The position numbers and the translations under genes are program-made. Below, piece after piece: positions 1 through 9,800 of a DNA stretch of 60,216 nucleotides. How positions within the stretch are numbered: position 1 is the first letter of the stretch; each line of letters starts with the position of its first letter. A model generated the notes under the pieces. It ran no database searches, had not been told where the DNA came from, and saw nothing but the letters and a program-made list of their open reading frames with translations. The stretch is from Xylanibacillus composti. GTDB taxonomy: Bacteria > Bacillota > Bacilli > Paenibacillales > K13. The stretch spans positions 1 to 60,216 of the forward strand of contig NZ_BOVK01000029.1 of assembly GCF_018403685.1 (NCBI RefSeq), given 5' to 3'.

Positions 1-70
1 AGTTCCGTTAGGCGAGGAGGGGGGAGGTCGGGGGTTCCGTGCGGCAGATGAAAGTCAGCGAAAGGGAGAC

Positions 71-306
71 GCCGCTTCGTCAATTGGAGCGGACTGCGAC
101 AGCTAATGGAAGTGAGAGGCCGCTTCGTCAATTGGATCGGGTTGCGACGGCTAACGGAAGTGAGAGGCCGCTTCGTCAATTGAGGCGGGTTGCAACAACT
201 AACGGGAGGGAGACGCCGCTTCGTCAATTGGAGCGGACTGCGACAGCTAACGGAAGGGAAATGCCGCTTCCCTGATTGGAGCGGACTGTGACAGCAAATG
301 GAAGTT
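71..306. repeat. 48-bp direct repeat array, five copies
   Basis: Units begin at 71, 119, 167, 215 and 263, exactly 48 bp apart, each starting GCCGCTTCGTCAATTG and containing CTAACGGAAG or a close variant. The last copy is diverged and incomplete. The period is a multiple of three, so one frame stays open with a 16-residue repeat, but there is no ribosome site and I do not call a gene. The array ends about 50 bp before the first gene of the polyketide locus. Confidence 0.85.
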
Positions 307-356
307 GACGCTTGCTTCGCCGAAAAAAGCTGGATTTCATTCAAGAGGAGGTGTGG

Positions 357-1451
357 ATGATGGAGTTCCGACAGGCGCCCATGGCATTTAGTTTGTTTTT
401 CTTTTCCTCTGACAGCGAGGCAGCTGGTGGCGGGAGGTATGACCATTTGCTGGAGATTGCGAGGCTGGCTGATGAGGCAGGCTTTCAGGCGATCTGGACG
501 CCGGAACGGCATTTTCACCGATTTGGCGGCATCTTTCCGAATCCGGCGGTAATAAGCGCAGCTATCGCTGCCCAGACCAAGCGTATCCGCATTCGCGCAG
601 GAAGCGTGCTGCTGCCCTTCCATCATCCGATTCGTGCGGCCGAGGATTGGTCGATCGTGGACAATTTATCGGGGGGACGGGTCGACCTGGCGGTCACTTA
701 CGGGTGGCACCCGAGAGATTATGTGTTCGCTCCGGACGTATTCGAAACGCGCAAGCAGGTGCTCTTCGATCGTCTGGAGACGATGCAGCGCCTGTGGCGC
801 GGGGAATCGCTGAATTTCCCTTCGGCTACAGGCGAGGATACGCCTGCGCGGATTTATCCGCAGCCGGTTCAAGCAAGGCTTCCCATCTGGATTACGACGT
901 CGCGTACAGTGGAAACGTGGCGGAAAGCGGGGGAGATCGGCGCCAACATTCTCACCGCTCTCTATGCGATTGATCAGCGGACACTGAGCGAGAACATTGC
1001 CGTGTACCGGGCAGCCCGGGCTGCAGCCGGTCATGAGGGCGAGGGCACGGTCACTGCGATGCTGCATACATTCATTGGCGAATGCATGGAGGAGGTACGA
1101 GAGGTTGTCCGCAAGCCGTTCATCGAATACATCCTCAGGCATACGGAGCTGTACGACGAGGCGGCTGTTGCCAAAGCGCTCGATATTGACCCGAGTCTGA
1201 TTACGGACAAGCATCGCCGCACGCTGGCCTCTATGTCCTTTGAACGCTATATCAAAAACAGCTCGCTGATTGGCACCCTGGAAACAGCCTCGACGATGGT
1301 GGCTTCCATGTCTGCAATAGGCGTAAACGAGATCGCCTGCCTGATCGACTTTGGCGTTCCGCATGAGCAGGTGAAGCAAAGCTTGATTTGGCTTGATCGT
1401 CTGCGCATGGCGCACGGAAATCCGGATCAAGGAAAGGAGATAAGAGCATGA
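357..1451 (+). CDS. Luciferase-like flavin monooxygenase of a polyketide locus
   Basis: The 364-residue protein is a bacterial-luciferase-fold monooxygenase of the type found in NRPS/PKS clusters, either free-standing or as an inserted domain. Signatures are the N-terminal AFSLFFFSSD strand, WTPERHFHRFGG near residue 50, and the block LSGGRVDLAVTYGWHPRDY. Such enzymes use reduced flavin and oxygen, probably to oxidise a carrier-bound intermediate; the substrate here is unknown. The start is ATG 357 (or the adjacent ATG 360), preceded by AGAGGAGGTG at 344-353. An in-frame TTG at 312 has no ribosome site. It overlaps the acyltransferase gene by 4 bp, so it is translationally coupled and is the first gene of the operon. 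Confidence 0.88.
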   Translation: MMEFRQAPMAFSLFFFSSDSEAAGGGRYDHLLEIARLADEAGFQAIWTPERHFHRFGGIFPNPAVISAAIAAQTKRIRIRAGSVLLPFHHPIRAAEDWSIVDNLSGGRVDLAVTYGWHPRDYVFAPDVFETRKQVLFDRLETMQRLWRGESLNFPSATGEDTPARIYPQPVQARLPIWITTSRTVETWRKAGEIGANILTALYAIDQRTLSENIAVYRAARAAAGHEGEGTVTAMLHTFIGECMEEVREVVRKPFIEYILRHTELYDEAAVAKALDIDPSLITDKHRRTLASMSFERYIKNSSLIGTLETASTMVASMSAIGVNEIACLIDFGVPHEQVKQSLIWLDRLRMAHGNPDQGKEIRA

Positions 1452-2860
1452 ACCGATTGGCATGGTTGTTTCCGGGACAGGGCTCGCAATATCCGGGAAT
1501 GGGCAAGGAGTTGTGCGAGCAGTTTTCATCTGCTCGCGAAGTGTTCGAGGAAGCCGACGATGTGCTCGGCTATGCGCTTGGCAAGCTGTGCTTCGACGGA
1601 ACTGCCGAGCAGCTGCGACAGACTGCGGTGACACAGCCCGCCATTCTGACTGCAAGCATCGCTGCGCTCCGCGTCTACAGGGAAGAGGTGGGAACGGAGC
1701 CGGCATTCGCCGCAGGTCACAGCTTGGGCGAATACAGCGCGCTTGTCAGCGCGGGAGTGCTTTCGTTCGCTGATGCGCTGCGTGTAGTTGAACGGCGAGG
1801 CGCCTTAATGCAACAGACGGCTGCTGCCGGAGTTGGCGCCATGTGCGCGGTGATCCACTCCACCCCCGAAGCGATAGAGCAGGTGTGCATGGAGATTTCA
1901 AGTCCTGATTGCTGCGTTGTGATATCCAATTACAATGCGCCGGACCAAACGGTCATTTCCGGTCATCGCGCGGCAGTGGAGCAAGCGGCTGAGCGTTTGA
2001 GAGAATTGGGCGCGCGGACTGCAGCGTTGCCGGTCAGCGCGCCGTTTCACAGTCCGTTGATGGCTGCCGCGGCCGAGGAGCTGCTGGAAGTGCTGCAAGC
2101 CTGCACGGTGCACGACCCGAACTGGCCTGTGCTGGCAAATGTTCACGGCAAGCCTTACGGCTCCAAAGAGGAGATCGTCCCGCTGCTTGCCAAGCAGATG
2201 ACAGCCCCTGTCCGGTGGGATTTGACAATGGCCTACTTGGCCGATCAAAGCGTGGCGGCAGCGATTGAGTTCGGTCCGCGCACCGTGTTGACCAATCTCA
2301 TGAAGGCCAATTGTGCGCACATTGTGTGCATGCCGCTGGAACGGGGAGATCAGCTGTCCCCGCTGCGGGAAGCACTGGGGCAGGCTGGCGTGAGCATGAC
2401 GAACGCAGCGAGCCATACTGCGGCATCTCGGCAAGAGGCGGCATCTGCCCCCGCGAGCTGTGACAATTCTTTGGCGAGTGCAAACGGAGGCACCTCGCTT
2501 GTCATACGCTGCCTTGCTGCAGCCGTGACGACCAGAAACCGCAATTGGGATGAGCAGCAATACCGGATCGGTGTCTTGGACCCGTATCGGCGGTTGGAAG
2601 AGCTTCAGAATCGACTGGATGAAACGGGCGATCCGCCTGCGCTTGAACAGATGAAGGAAGCGCTCTGTCTGCTGGCGCTCATTATGTTTACAAAACAGGT
2701 GCCTGTGTCAGAACAGCAGGAACGCTTGACAGAAATCCTGTCGGCAGCTGGCGAGCATGCGGAATCGCTAAGAGTTGTTTATCGGGAAGCGATCGAACGG
2801 AAGGCCGGGGGTGAGGCGATTGACACTGTCATCGATCAAGGTCAATCTCTCGAAATTTGA
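1448..2860 (+). CDS. Discrete malonyl-CoA acyltransferase (trans-AT) with C-terminal extension
   Basis: The 470-residue protein has a FabD-type acyltransferase in residues 1-310: the entry motif LFPGQGSQ, the nucleophile in GHSLGEYSAL (Ser92), and APFHSPLM near residue 200, which fits malonyl specificity as in FabD. Both PKS proteins that follow lack an AT domain, so this enzyme probably loads them in trans. After a Ser/Ala-rich linker (about 315-345) comes an extra helical domain of some 120 residues, starting near VIRCLAAAVTTRN, which FabD lacks; I do not recognise it. It could be a docking or partner domain. The start ATG overlaps the upstream stop, and the 3' end overlaps the next gene. 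Confidence 0.92.
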   Translation: MNRLAWLFPGQGSQYPGMGKELCEQFSSAREVFEEADDVLGYALGKLCFDGTAEQLRQTAVTQPAILTASIAALRVYREEVGTEPAFAAGHSLGEYSALVSAGVLSFADALRVVERRGALMQQTAAAGVGAMCAVIHSTPEAIEQVCMEISSPDCCVVISNYNAPDQTVISGHRAAVEQAAERLRELGARTAALPVSAPFHSPLMAAAAEELLEVLQACTVHDPNWPVLANVHGKPYGSKEEIVPLLAKQMTAPVRWDLTMAYLADQSVAAAIEFGPRTVLTNLMKANCAHIVCMPLERGDQLSPLREALGQAGVSMTNAASHTAASRQEAASAPASCDNSLASANGGTSLVIRCLAAAVTTRNRNWDEQQYRIGVLDPYRRLEELQNRLDETGDPPALEQMKEALCLLALIMFTKQVPVSEQQERLTEILSAAGEHAESLRVVYREAIERKAGGEAIDTVIDQGQSLEI

Positions 2861-5800
2861 GGGGCAGGACGGCAAGGCGCGCCCGGGCGCGGTCGATGGG
2901 AACAGCATTGCGATCATCGGCATTGGCCTGAAGCTGCCGCAGGCGGACACGCCGCAGCAGCTCGCAAGGCTGCTGCTTGAGGGAAGGGATGCTGTGCGGC
3001 CGATTCCGGTCAAGCGCAAGCGAGACATCGACAGCTATTTGCGCAGCATCGGCAAAGATCCCTCCGGGATTCGTTATGAGGAAGCCGCTTATTTGGATGC
3101 GATCGACAAGTTTGACTATGCCTTCTTCAAGCTTTCGCCGAAGGAAGCAAGCCTGCTTGATCCGAATCAGCGCTTGTTTCTGCAAGCTGCTTGGCATGCG
3201 CTGGAGGATGCCGGTTACGCAGGGGACAGACTTCGCGGCAGCCGCACAGGCGTCTATCTCGGTTACGGCTCGGACGCGGATTACAAGCGCATGATCAGTG
3301 AAGTCGATCCAGACTCTGCGCCGCTTTCCATGCCTGGCAACGTCCGGCCGATTATTGCCAGCCGCCTGTCTTACTTGCTCGATTTGAAGGGGCCCAGCTT
3401 GGCGGTAGACACGACTTGCTCGTCCTCGCTGGTTGCCGTGCATTTGGCATGCCAGGCGCTTCGCAGCGGCGAGTGCGATACAGCGCTAGCGGGCGGCATT
3501 CAGCTTCATCTTGTACCCGTCCGGGAATTTGAGGTAGGGGTGGAGTCGTCTACTTCGCGCACCCGCACGTTCGATTATGACGCGGACGGAACGGGTACTG
3601 GCGAAGGGGCTTTGGTCGTCGTGCTGAAGCCGCTGCATAAGGCATTGGAGGAACGCGACGCAATCTATGCGGTCATTAAGGGCAGCGCGATCAACCAAGA
3701 TGGCAGCTCTGCAGGAATTACCGCACCGAATGCGGCCGCACAAGCGGCTGTTCTGGAGGAAGCGTGGCGAAGGTCCGGCGTTGCGCCGGATACCATTCAA
3801 TACGTGGAAGCGCATGGAACAGGGACGAAGCTGGGCGACCCGATTGAAATAGAGGGGCTGCAGCTGGCTTTCAGCCGCTATACGGCAAAAAGGCAGTTTT
3901 GCGCGGTTGGCTCCATAAAGAGCAACTTCGGCCATTTGGACAACGCCGCCGGCATCGCCGGTCTGGTCAAGGCGGCATTGTCCTTGCAGCACCAAGTGCT
4001 GTTCCCGACCCTGCACTTCATTCGTCCGAATCCGAACATTGATTTCGTGGATTCGCCGATTTATGTGAACGACCGGCTAAGCCGCTGGGAGGCGGTCGAA
4101 GGACCGCGGCGATGCGGCGTGAGCTCATTCGGCATAAGCGGCACCAATTGCCATGTCGTGCTGGAGGAGGCGCCCGAGACTGCCTCCCAGGCGGCAAGGG
4201 AAGCGATTGGCATGCCGGATGCAATATCCGGCATGCCACTGTACTCGCGGCAAGCATCGGCGACTGAACCGGCAAGCAAAGGGGAAGCCGGGGGATTGCC
4301 TGATTCAGAGCCGAGAGCCGAACTGATTGCGCTGTCCGCGCAGACGGAGGAAGCGCTGCGCAAGCTGGCGGCTGGCTGCTTGGGCTGGATCAAGCGAAAT
4401 CGAACGTTCAGTCTGGCAGATCTAGCTTTTACTCTTGGTACAGGTAGAGGACATTATGCCCACCGTTTGGCGTTCGTTGCCGAAGATCGGAACCAGCTGC
4501 TCGAGCAGCTGGATAGATGCTTGAAATCGTCTGAACAGCGGATTGTATCTGCATCAACAGCATCAACGGCATCAACAGCATCTTCGTCAGTTCGCTATAC
4601 GACCTATTCGGAGACTGGCATTCGCGCCGCGGAAGAAGCGAGAGCCAAGGGGGAAGCAGACAAGCAATCTGCGAAGCAGGTTCATCCGTCGGATATTACC
4701 AGTGAGGCCATGCGGTTGATGGATGAATTTCTGGCCAGCGGCAAACGCGATGCAAGCGTGCTGCACAGGCTGGCCCGACTTTATGCCGCCGGGGCTTCGC
4801 TGCCTTGGGAAAGGCTGTATCATCGCGAGAAGCGCAGCAGGCTGCACCTGCCAGTGTATCCGTTCGCCGAGAACCGCTGTTGGCTGAAGTTCCCGGATGC
4901 AGCCGAGAAGGAGCCGTCGATGTTTCACCGTCCGATCTGGATAGAAGCTCCTCTGCCGGAGCAAAAAGGAGATGCGCGTAAGGATCGCTTGCTGCTAATC
5001 AAAGGCAAACAAGGCATTGGCGCAGATCTGCTCCATAAGCTTGCGGGCAGCGGGCATGCCGTTCTTGAATGCGAATGGGATGAACTGCTGAATGGCGGCG
5101 AAGCGGCACTAGGTCGGTTATGGCGAACGATACGCGAGGAGCGTATAAGCAGGGTCATACATCTCGCCTGTTGGGGGAACGACCTGCAAGGAGAGCCGTC
5201 CTGGACGATACAGCTGGAACGCGGGCTGTACGGGCTGCAGCGCTGGTTCAGCGCTATGCCGGAGGAGGAAATTGCTGATTCCGGCAATCGACAGCTGGAT
5301 TTGTGTCTGGTAGCGGATTGCGCGCAGGCTGTAGGGGAAGGCGGAGCCCAGGTGAATCCGGCGCATGCGGCCATGTTCGGCTTCGCCAAGTCCATCCATT
5401 GGGAGCATCCATCGATTCGGGTCAGGACGGTCGACGCAGATTGCGCGACTGATGCGGAGCAGCTCGTTCGCGAGCTTATTGCCGGCAGCGCCGTTTACCA
5501 TGCGGCGTATCGTGAAGGAGTCCGGTATGAAGCCCGTATCCAATCGTTCGATCCCGATTCGTTCAAGAGCGAGGAATTTACCTGGCGCACGGACGGTGTT
5601 TATCTCATTACAGGGGGGCTTGGCGGCATAGGCCTTGCATTGGCCAGGCATATGGCCGGCCAGGCTCCAGTGAAGCTGGCCTTGCTCAACCGGAGCCCGA
5701 AAAGCCGGGAGAAGCTGGCGCAAATCGAGGCACTCGAAGCATTAGGCGCACAAATCGTCTGCTGTCAGGCAGATGTAGCGGATTGCGAGCAGATGCAAGC

Positions 5801-6815
5801 GGTTGTGGCGAAGCTGCGAGAGGAACATGGGCCGATCCGCGGCGTCATTCATGCCGCAGGGATTGCCGCAGGCAATTATCTCAGGAAGCTGGGCAGCGGA
5901 GAACTGGAGGCTGTCATGCGCGCCAAAGAACAGGGAACGCTCGTGCTGGAACGGGTGCTGCAGGAGGACAATCCGGACTTCATCGTCCTCTGCTCATCGG
6001 CGATTACACTAGTGGGCGGTGTTGGCTCCGGCCCTTATACGGCGGCCAATGCCTTCCTTGATGCATATGCCGCCCGTCGCAGTGCGTCAGGCAAGCGGAC
6101 AATCGCAATCAATTGGCCTGCTTGGGATCATACGGGCTTATCGGAAGGCGCTGTCATTGAAGAAGAGAAGGAGCTGTTTCGCCTCCTTCCTCCGGATGAG
6201 GCGGCCCGATGCTTCGAGGTTGCGCTGCGCAGCGGACTGCCGCAAGTATATGTCGGGGAATGGAACCGCACCAGCGCGCTGTTTCGTCTGGGAGACTTGC
6301 TGCCATTCCGGCTGTCCGCCGACTTGCAGCGCTGGATCGAGGACGCCGTCCGCTTGCCATCCCCCCGTGCAGTCAAACGATCGAAGCCACGCGGGATAAA
6401 CCAGGTTCAGCTTAAGGGGAGCACGAACGCGGACTATAGCGAGATCGAGCTGCAGGTTGCGCAAGCGTGGCGCACTGTGCTTGGCTATGAGGAATTGGAT
6501 ATTCATGCGAACTTTTTTGAGATTGGGGGCGACTCGATCCTTATTACGAATGTACACGCGCAATTGGATAACTTGTACCCAGGCGTACTTAGGGTGCCTG
6601 ATCTGTTCTCACAACCGACTATCGCCAAGCTCGCAGCTTACTTGCGGGAACAACTTCATGCAGGAGAGCCGGTCCCGTCGGATGAAGACGGGCAGAAGGA
6701 ACCGCTCGACACGCGCAGGCTGAAGCTTCGCAGCTTGCTGCAGTCTCTGTCGCAGCGGGAGCTGTCGGTGGATGAGGCTGTCGCGCGATATCGGGATATG
6801 GAGGTGGGGCTATGA
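2811..6815 (+). CDS. Type I polyketide synthase, AT-less module KS-KR-ACP
   Basis: This is one elongation module of about 1334 residues. The KS (about 25-445) has all three catalytic residues: Cys203 in DTTCSSSL, His335 in EAHGTGT and His375 in KSNFGH. A linker ending in LHLPVYPFAENRCW follows, with no AT domain. The KR (about 860-1150) has the nucleotide motif TGGLGGIG and catalytic Ser/Tyr in LCSSA and GPYTAANAF. The ACP carries its arm on Ser1242 (GGDS). A C-terminal helical tail (about 1290-1334) probably docks to the next protein. There is no loading domain, so the starter must come from another carrier. The start is uncertain: GTG 2811 or TTG 2820 behind GGTGAGG (2810-2816); either overlaps the AT gene. 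Confidence 0.93.
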   Translation: MRRLTLSSIKVNLSKFEGQDGKARPGAVDGNSIAIIGIGLKLPQADTPQQLARLLLEGRDAVRPIPVKRKRDIDSYLRSIGKDPSGIRYEEAAYLDAIDKFDYAFFKLSPKEASLLDPNQRLFLQAAWHALEDAGYAGDRLRGSRTGVYLGYGSDADYKRMISEVDPDSAPLSMPGNVRPIIASRLSYLLDLKGPSLAVDTTCSSSLVAVHLACQALRSGECDTALAGGIQLHLVPVREFEVGVESSTSRTRTFDYDADGTGTGEGALVVVLKPLHKALEERDAIYAVIKGSAINQDGSSAGITAPNAAAQAAVLEEAWRRSGVAPDTIQYVEAHGTGTKLGDPIEIEGLQLAFSRYTAKRQFCAVGSIKSNFGHLDNAAGIAGLVKAALSLQHQVLFPTLHFIRPNPNIDFVDSPIYVNDRLSRWEAVEGPRRCGVSSFGISGTNCHVVLEEAPETASQAAREAIGMPDAISGMPLYSRQASATEPASKGEAGGLPDSEPRAELIALSAQTEEALRKLAAGCLGWIKRNRTFSLADLAFTLGTGRGHYAHRLAFVAEDRNQLLEQLDRCLKSSEQRIVSASTASTASTASSSVRYTTYSETGIRAAEEARAKGEADKQSAKQVHPSDITSEAMRLMDEFLASGKRDASVLHRLARLYAAGASLPWERLYHREKRSRLHLPVYPFAENRCWLKFPDAAEKEPSMFHRPIWIEAPLPEQKGDARKDRLLLIKGKQGIGADLLHKLAGSGHAVLECEWDELLNGGEAALGRLWRTIREERISRVIHLACWGNDLQGEPSWTIQLERGLYGLQRWFSAMPEEEIADSGNRQLDLCLVADCAQAVGEGGAQVNPAHAAMFGFAKSIHWEHPSIRVRTVDADCATDAEQLVRELIAGSAVYHAAYREGVRYEARIQSFDPDSFKSEEFTWRTDGVYLITGGLGGIGLALARHMAGQAPVKLALLNRSPKSREKLAQIEALEALGAQIVCCQADVADCEQMQAVVAKLREEHGPIRGVIHAAGIAAGNYLRKLGSGELEAVMRAKEQGTLVLERVLQEDNPDFIVLCSSAITLVGGVGSGPYTAANAFLDAYAARRSASGKRTIAINWPAWDHTGLSEGAVIEEEKELFRLLPPDEAARCFEVALRSGLPQVYVGEWNRTSALFRLGDLLPFRLSADLQRWIEDAVRLPSPRAVKRSKPRGINQVQLKGSTNADYSEIELQVAQAWRTVLGYEELDIHANFFEIGGDSILITNVHAQLDNLYPGVLRVPDLFSQPTIAKLAAYLREQLHAGEPVPSDEDGQKEPLDTRRLKLRSLLQSLSQRELSVDEAVARYRDMEVGL

Positions 6816-9800
6816 CACAATGGGCGCGCTTGATTTTTGAAAAGGTAGCGGCAGGCGACTTGCATGAAGAGACTGCGCTTGCGCTTCTGGAATCATTCGA
6901 ATCCATGCAAGCCGACTCGCTGCCCGGAAAACGAAAGGATATTGCGATTATCGGCTTGTCCATGCGGATGCCCGGCGCCCATACGCTGGAGCAATTCTGG
7001 CACAATTTGAGCCGCAAGCGGGAGTGCATCGGCGAATATCCCATTCATCGCCGCCGGGACAGCGAACCGTTCATTCGGACCCATACAACATTGAAAACCG
7101 ATGAGATCACGTATAGTATTGGCGGTTATCTGGACGAAGTAGACAAGTTTGACTACGACTTTTTTCAGCTTTCGCCGATGGAAGCAGCCCTTATGGACCC
7201 CAATCACCGGATGTTCCTGGAAAGCTGCTGGTCCGCGATTGAAGATGCGGGATACGGCGGCGGCAGGCTTCAGGGCAGCAGGACCGGCGTATATATCGGT
7301 CACGCCGATTGGCCGCTGTACGGACAATATATCACGAAGACGCAGCCATCCCGAATCCAGATGGCCGGGGTCGGCAATACGCCATCCATACTGGCCAGCC
7401 GGATCTCCTACTTGCTTGATTTGCGCGGGCCTTCCCTGCTGATCGATACGGCGTGCTCCTCCTCGCTCGTTGCGGTCCATACGGCGTGCAAAGCGATTCA
7501 GAACGGGGATTGTGACATGGCGCTTACCGGCGGAGTGAAGCTGTGCCTGATGCCGGTTGCGGGCGTATTCGATATCGGGATTGAGTCATCGCGCGCACAG
7601 ACGAGCGCCTTCGACGAAGGCTCAGACGGCACCGTATGGGGAGAAGGTGCGGCTGCACTTCTCTTGAAACCGCTGGACCAAGCGTTGGCCGACCGGGATC
7701 ACATTTATGCCGTAATTAAAGGAAGCGGCATGAATCAGGATGGCGCATCTGTAGGCATCACTGCGCCTAATGCGGCTGCGCAGGAGGAGGTGCTTTGCCG
7801 AGCGTGGGAGGATGCAGGCGTGCATCCCGAAAGCATTGCGCTGTTTGAGGCGCATGGCACAGGGACACGACTCGGCGATCCGATCGAAGTCGACGGCATC
7901 CGGCGTGCCTTCCAACGGTATACAAGAAGAAAGCAGTTTTGCGCCATAGGCTCGGTCAAGACGAACATCGGCCATCTGGACGGCCTGTCCGGAATTGCCG
8001 GTTTGCTGAAAGGGATCGCTGCTCTGCGGTTCAAGCAGCTGCCGCCCACCCTGCATTTTACCCGTCCGAATCGCAGCATCCCGTTCGCCGATACTCCGGT
8101 CTACGTCCAGGATCGGCTCGCCGATTGGGAATCGCCGGACTATCCGCGGCGCTGCGGCGTCAGCTCCTTTGGATTCAGCGGGACTAACTGCCACGTTGTG
8201 CTTGAGGAGGCACCCGATCCGGATGGAGATGCACAGGCGGCGGATTTGCGGGCTGACGACGCTGACAGTCTGCCCTATATGTTTCCGGTATCGGCCAAGT
8301 GCGAAGAATCGCTGCAGGCATGGGCAGATGCTTACGCCAATCGCATTCGGGAAGCAGAAGAGCCTCTTGCGGACATTTGTTTCACAGCCAGCACAGGCAG
8401 AGGGCATTATGCTTATCGGCTCGTTGTCACGGGAAAAGACAAGCGGGAATTAGCAGACAAGCTCGCGGCTTATGCTCGCAATGTCCACATACCAGATGGC
8501 AGCTATATCGGCGCGCACAAGGAAGTTGCCCAAGCGAGAGAAATGCGGGCGCCAGGGGAAGTTACGCCTTCTGAGCGAAGGGAATACAGCCGCAAGGCCA
8601 ACGAAATCCTTCATCTGCTGCTTGATGCCGAGGACGGGCAGGAACGCATTGCGCTCAGCCGACAGTTGTGCGAGCACTATGTCCGGGGAGCTGATGTCGA
8701 CTGGGGCTTGCTTTATGGGGAGAGGGCTGGCCGCAAAGTGAGGCTGCCCGCTTATCCGTTCCGGCGCTTGCGATGCTGGATGGACGATGCAAGGGAGCAG
8801 ACAGGAAGCGCAGCGAAACAGCCCGTGCGGCTTACAGGCAGACCAAGCGGGCAGTATTCTGCAGAGGAACGACTGCTCGGCCAGATATGGGGAGAACTGT
8901 TGGGCTTGGAGACGCTGGATATTTACGATGATTTCTTTGAAATAGGCGGCAATTCCATCCAGGCGATCAGGCTGGAAGCGGATTTGGCCAAGCTGGGCGT
9001 AAAGCTGAGCGCAGAACAGATTGAAGCCGAACGCTGCATTCAGCGGCTGGCCGCGTACATTTCTGCAGAATGTGCCGCTAACGTGGCGGGAGGCGCCGAG
9101 GCAGCTGTCGCATCAGCAAGCGCACCTGCAGCGTCAGCGGCACAACCGTCATCCACTGTGCGAACGACAGATTATGCCCGCGTTGTTGCTATAGAACATA
9201 CGACCGTTGCCATTTCCGGGATTGAGCCGTTCAATGACGTGTTCTTCAAAAATTGCTTTTACAATTCGCTCTTTCCGGTCGTGCGTCACTACGGCGCATC
9301 GATCCTGCCGATCCTGCTGAATGATCTGATCGTGTTCGCGAAGAACGGCACCCGGTACGAAGTGGAGTATGTTTCGCATCGCCCGGACCAGGCTGTGTTC
9401 GAGCAGGTCGGATTGCAGCTGGCCGCAAGGCGCGGCAACGAGCAATTCGTTGAAGAAGCGAAGCGCGAGATCGCGGCCGGCCGGCCGGTCATCGTCTGGG
9501 TGGACGCCTTTGAATTGTCGATACGCAAGGACGCTTACCGGAAGGAGCATATGGACCACACGCTGCTCATTTACGGGTACGATCCGCCGTCCCGACAATT
9601 TCTCGTGATCGAGCACGACCGCCGGGAAAATTTATCGTATCGCCGCCAGCTTGTTTCCTACGAAGATATGGAGCGAGGCTGCCGTGCTTTTGATGAACGG
9701 TATTTCCGCAGCGGGGAGCATGCAGCTACGCATTACTTGATTAGTCCAATCGGCACTCGTGAAGGCCGGATGGCGGAACCAGAAGAGCTTCGGGCTAGCT

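Noticed and set aside
39-275. 78-residue repeat protein
   Set aside because: It arises only because the repeat unit is a multiple of three bases; there is no ribosome site near its ATG.
71-306. CRISPR array or repeat protein
   Set aside because: The 48-bp units abut with no unique spacers, there are no cas genes, and the open frame lacks a ribosome site.
666-1706. Long minus-strand open frame opposite the monooxygenase and AT genes
   Set aside because: It is a high-GC shadow of two well-supported plus-strand genes; its translation is Arg/Pro/Cys-rich with no domain.
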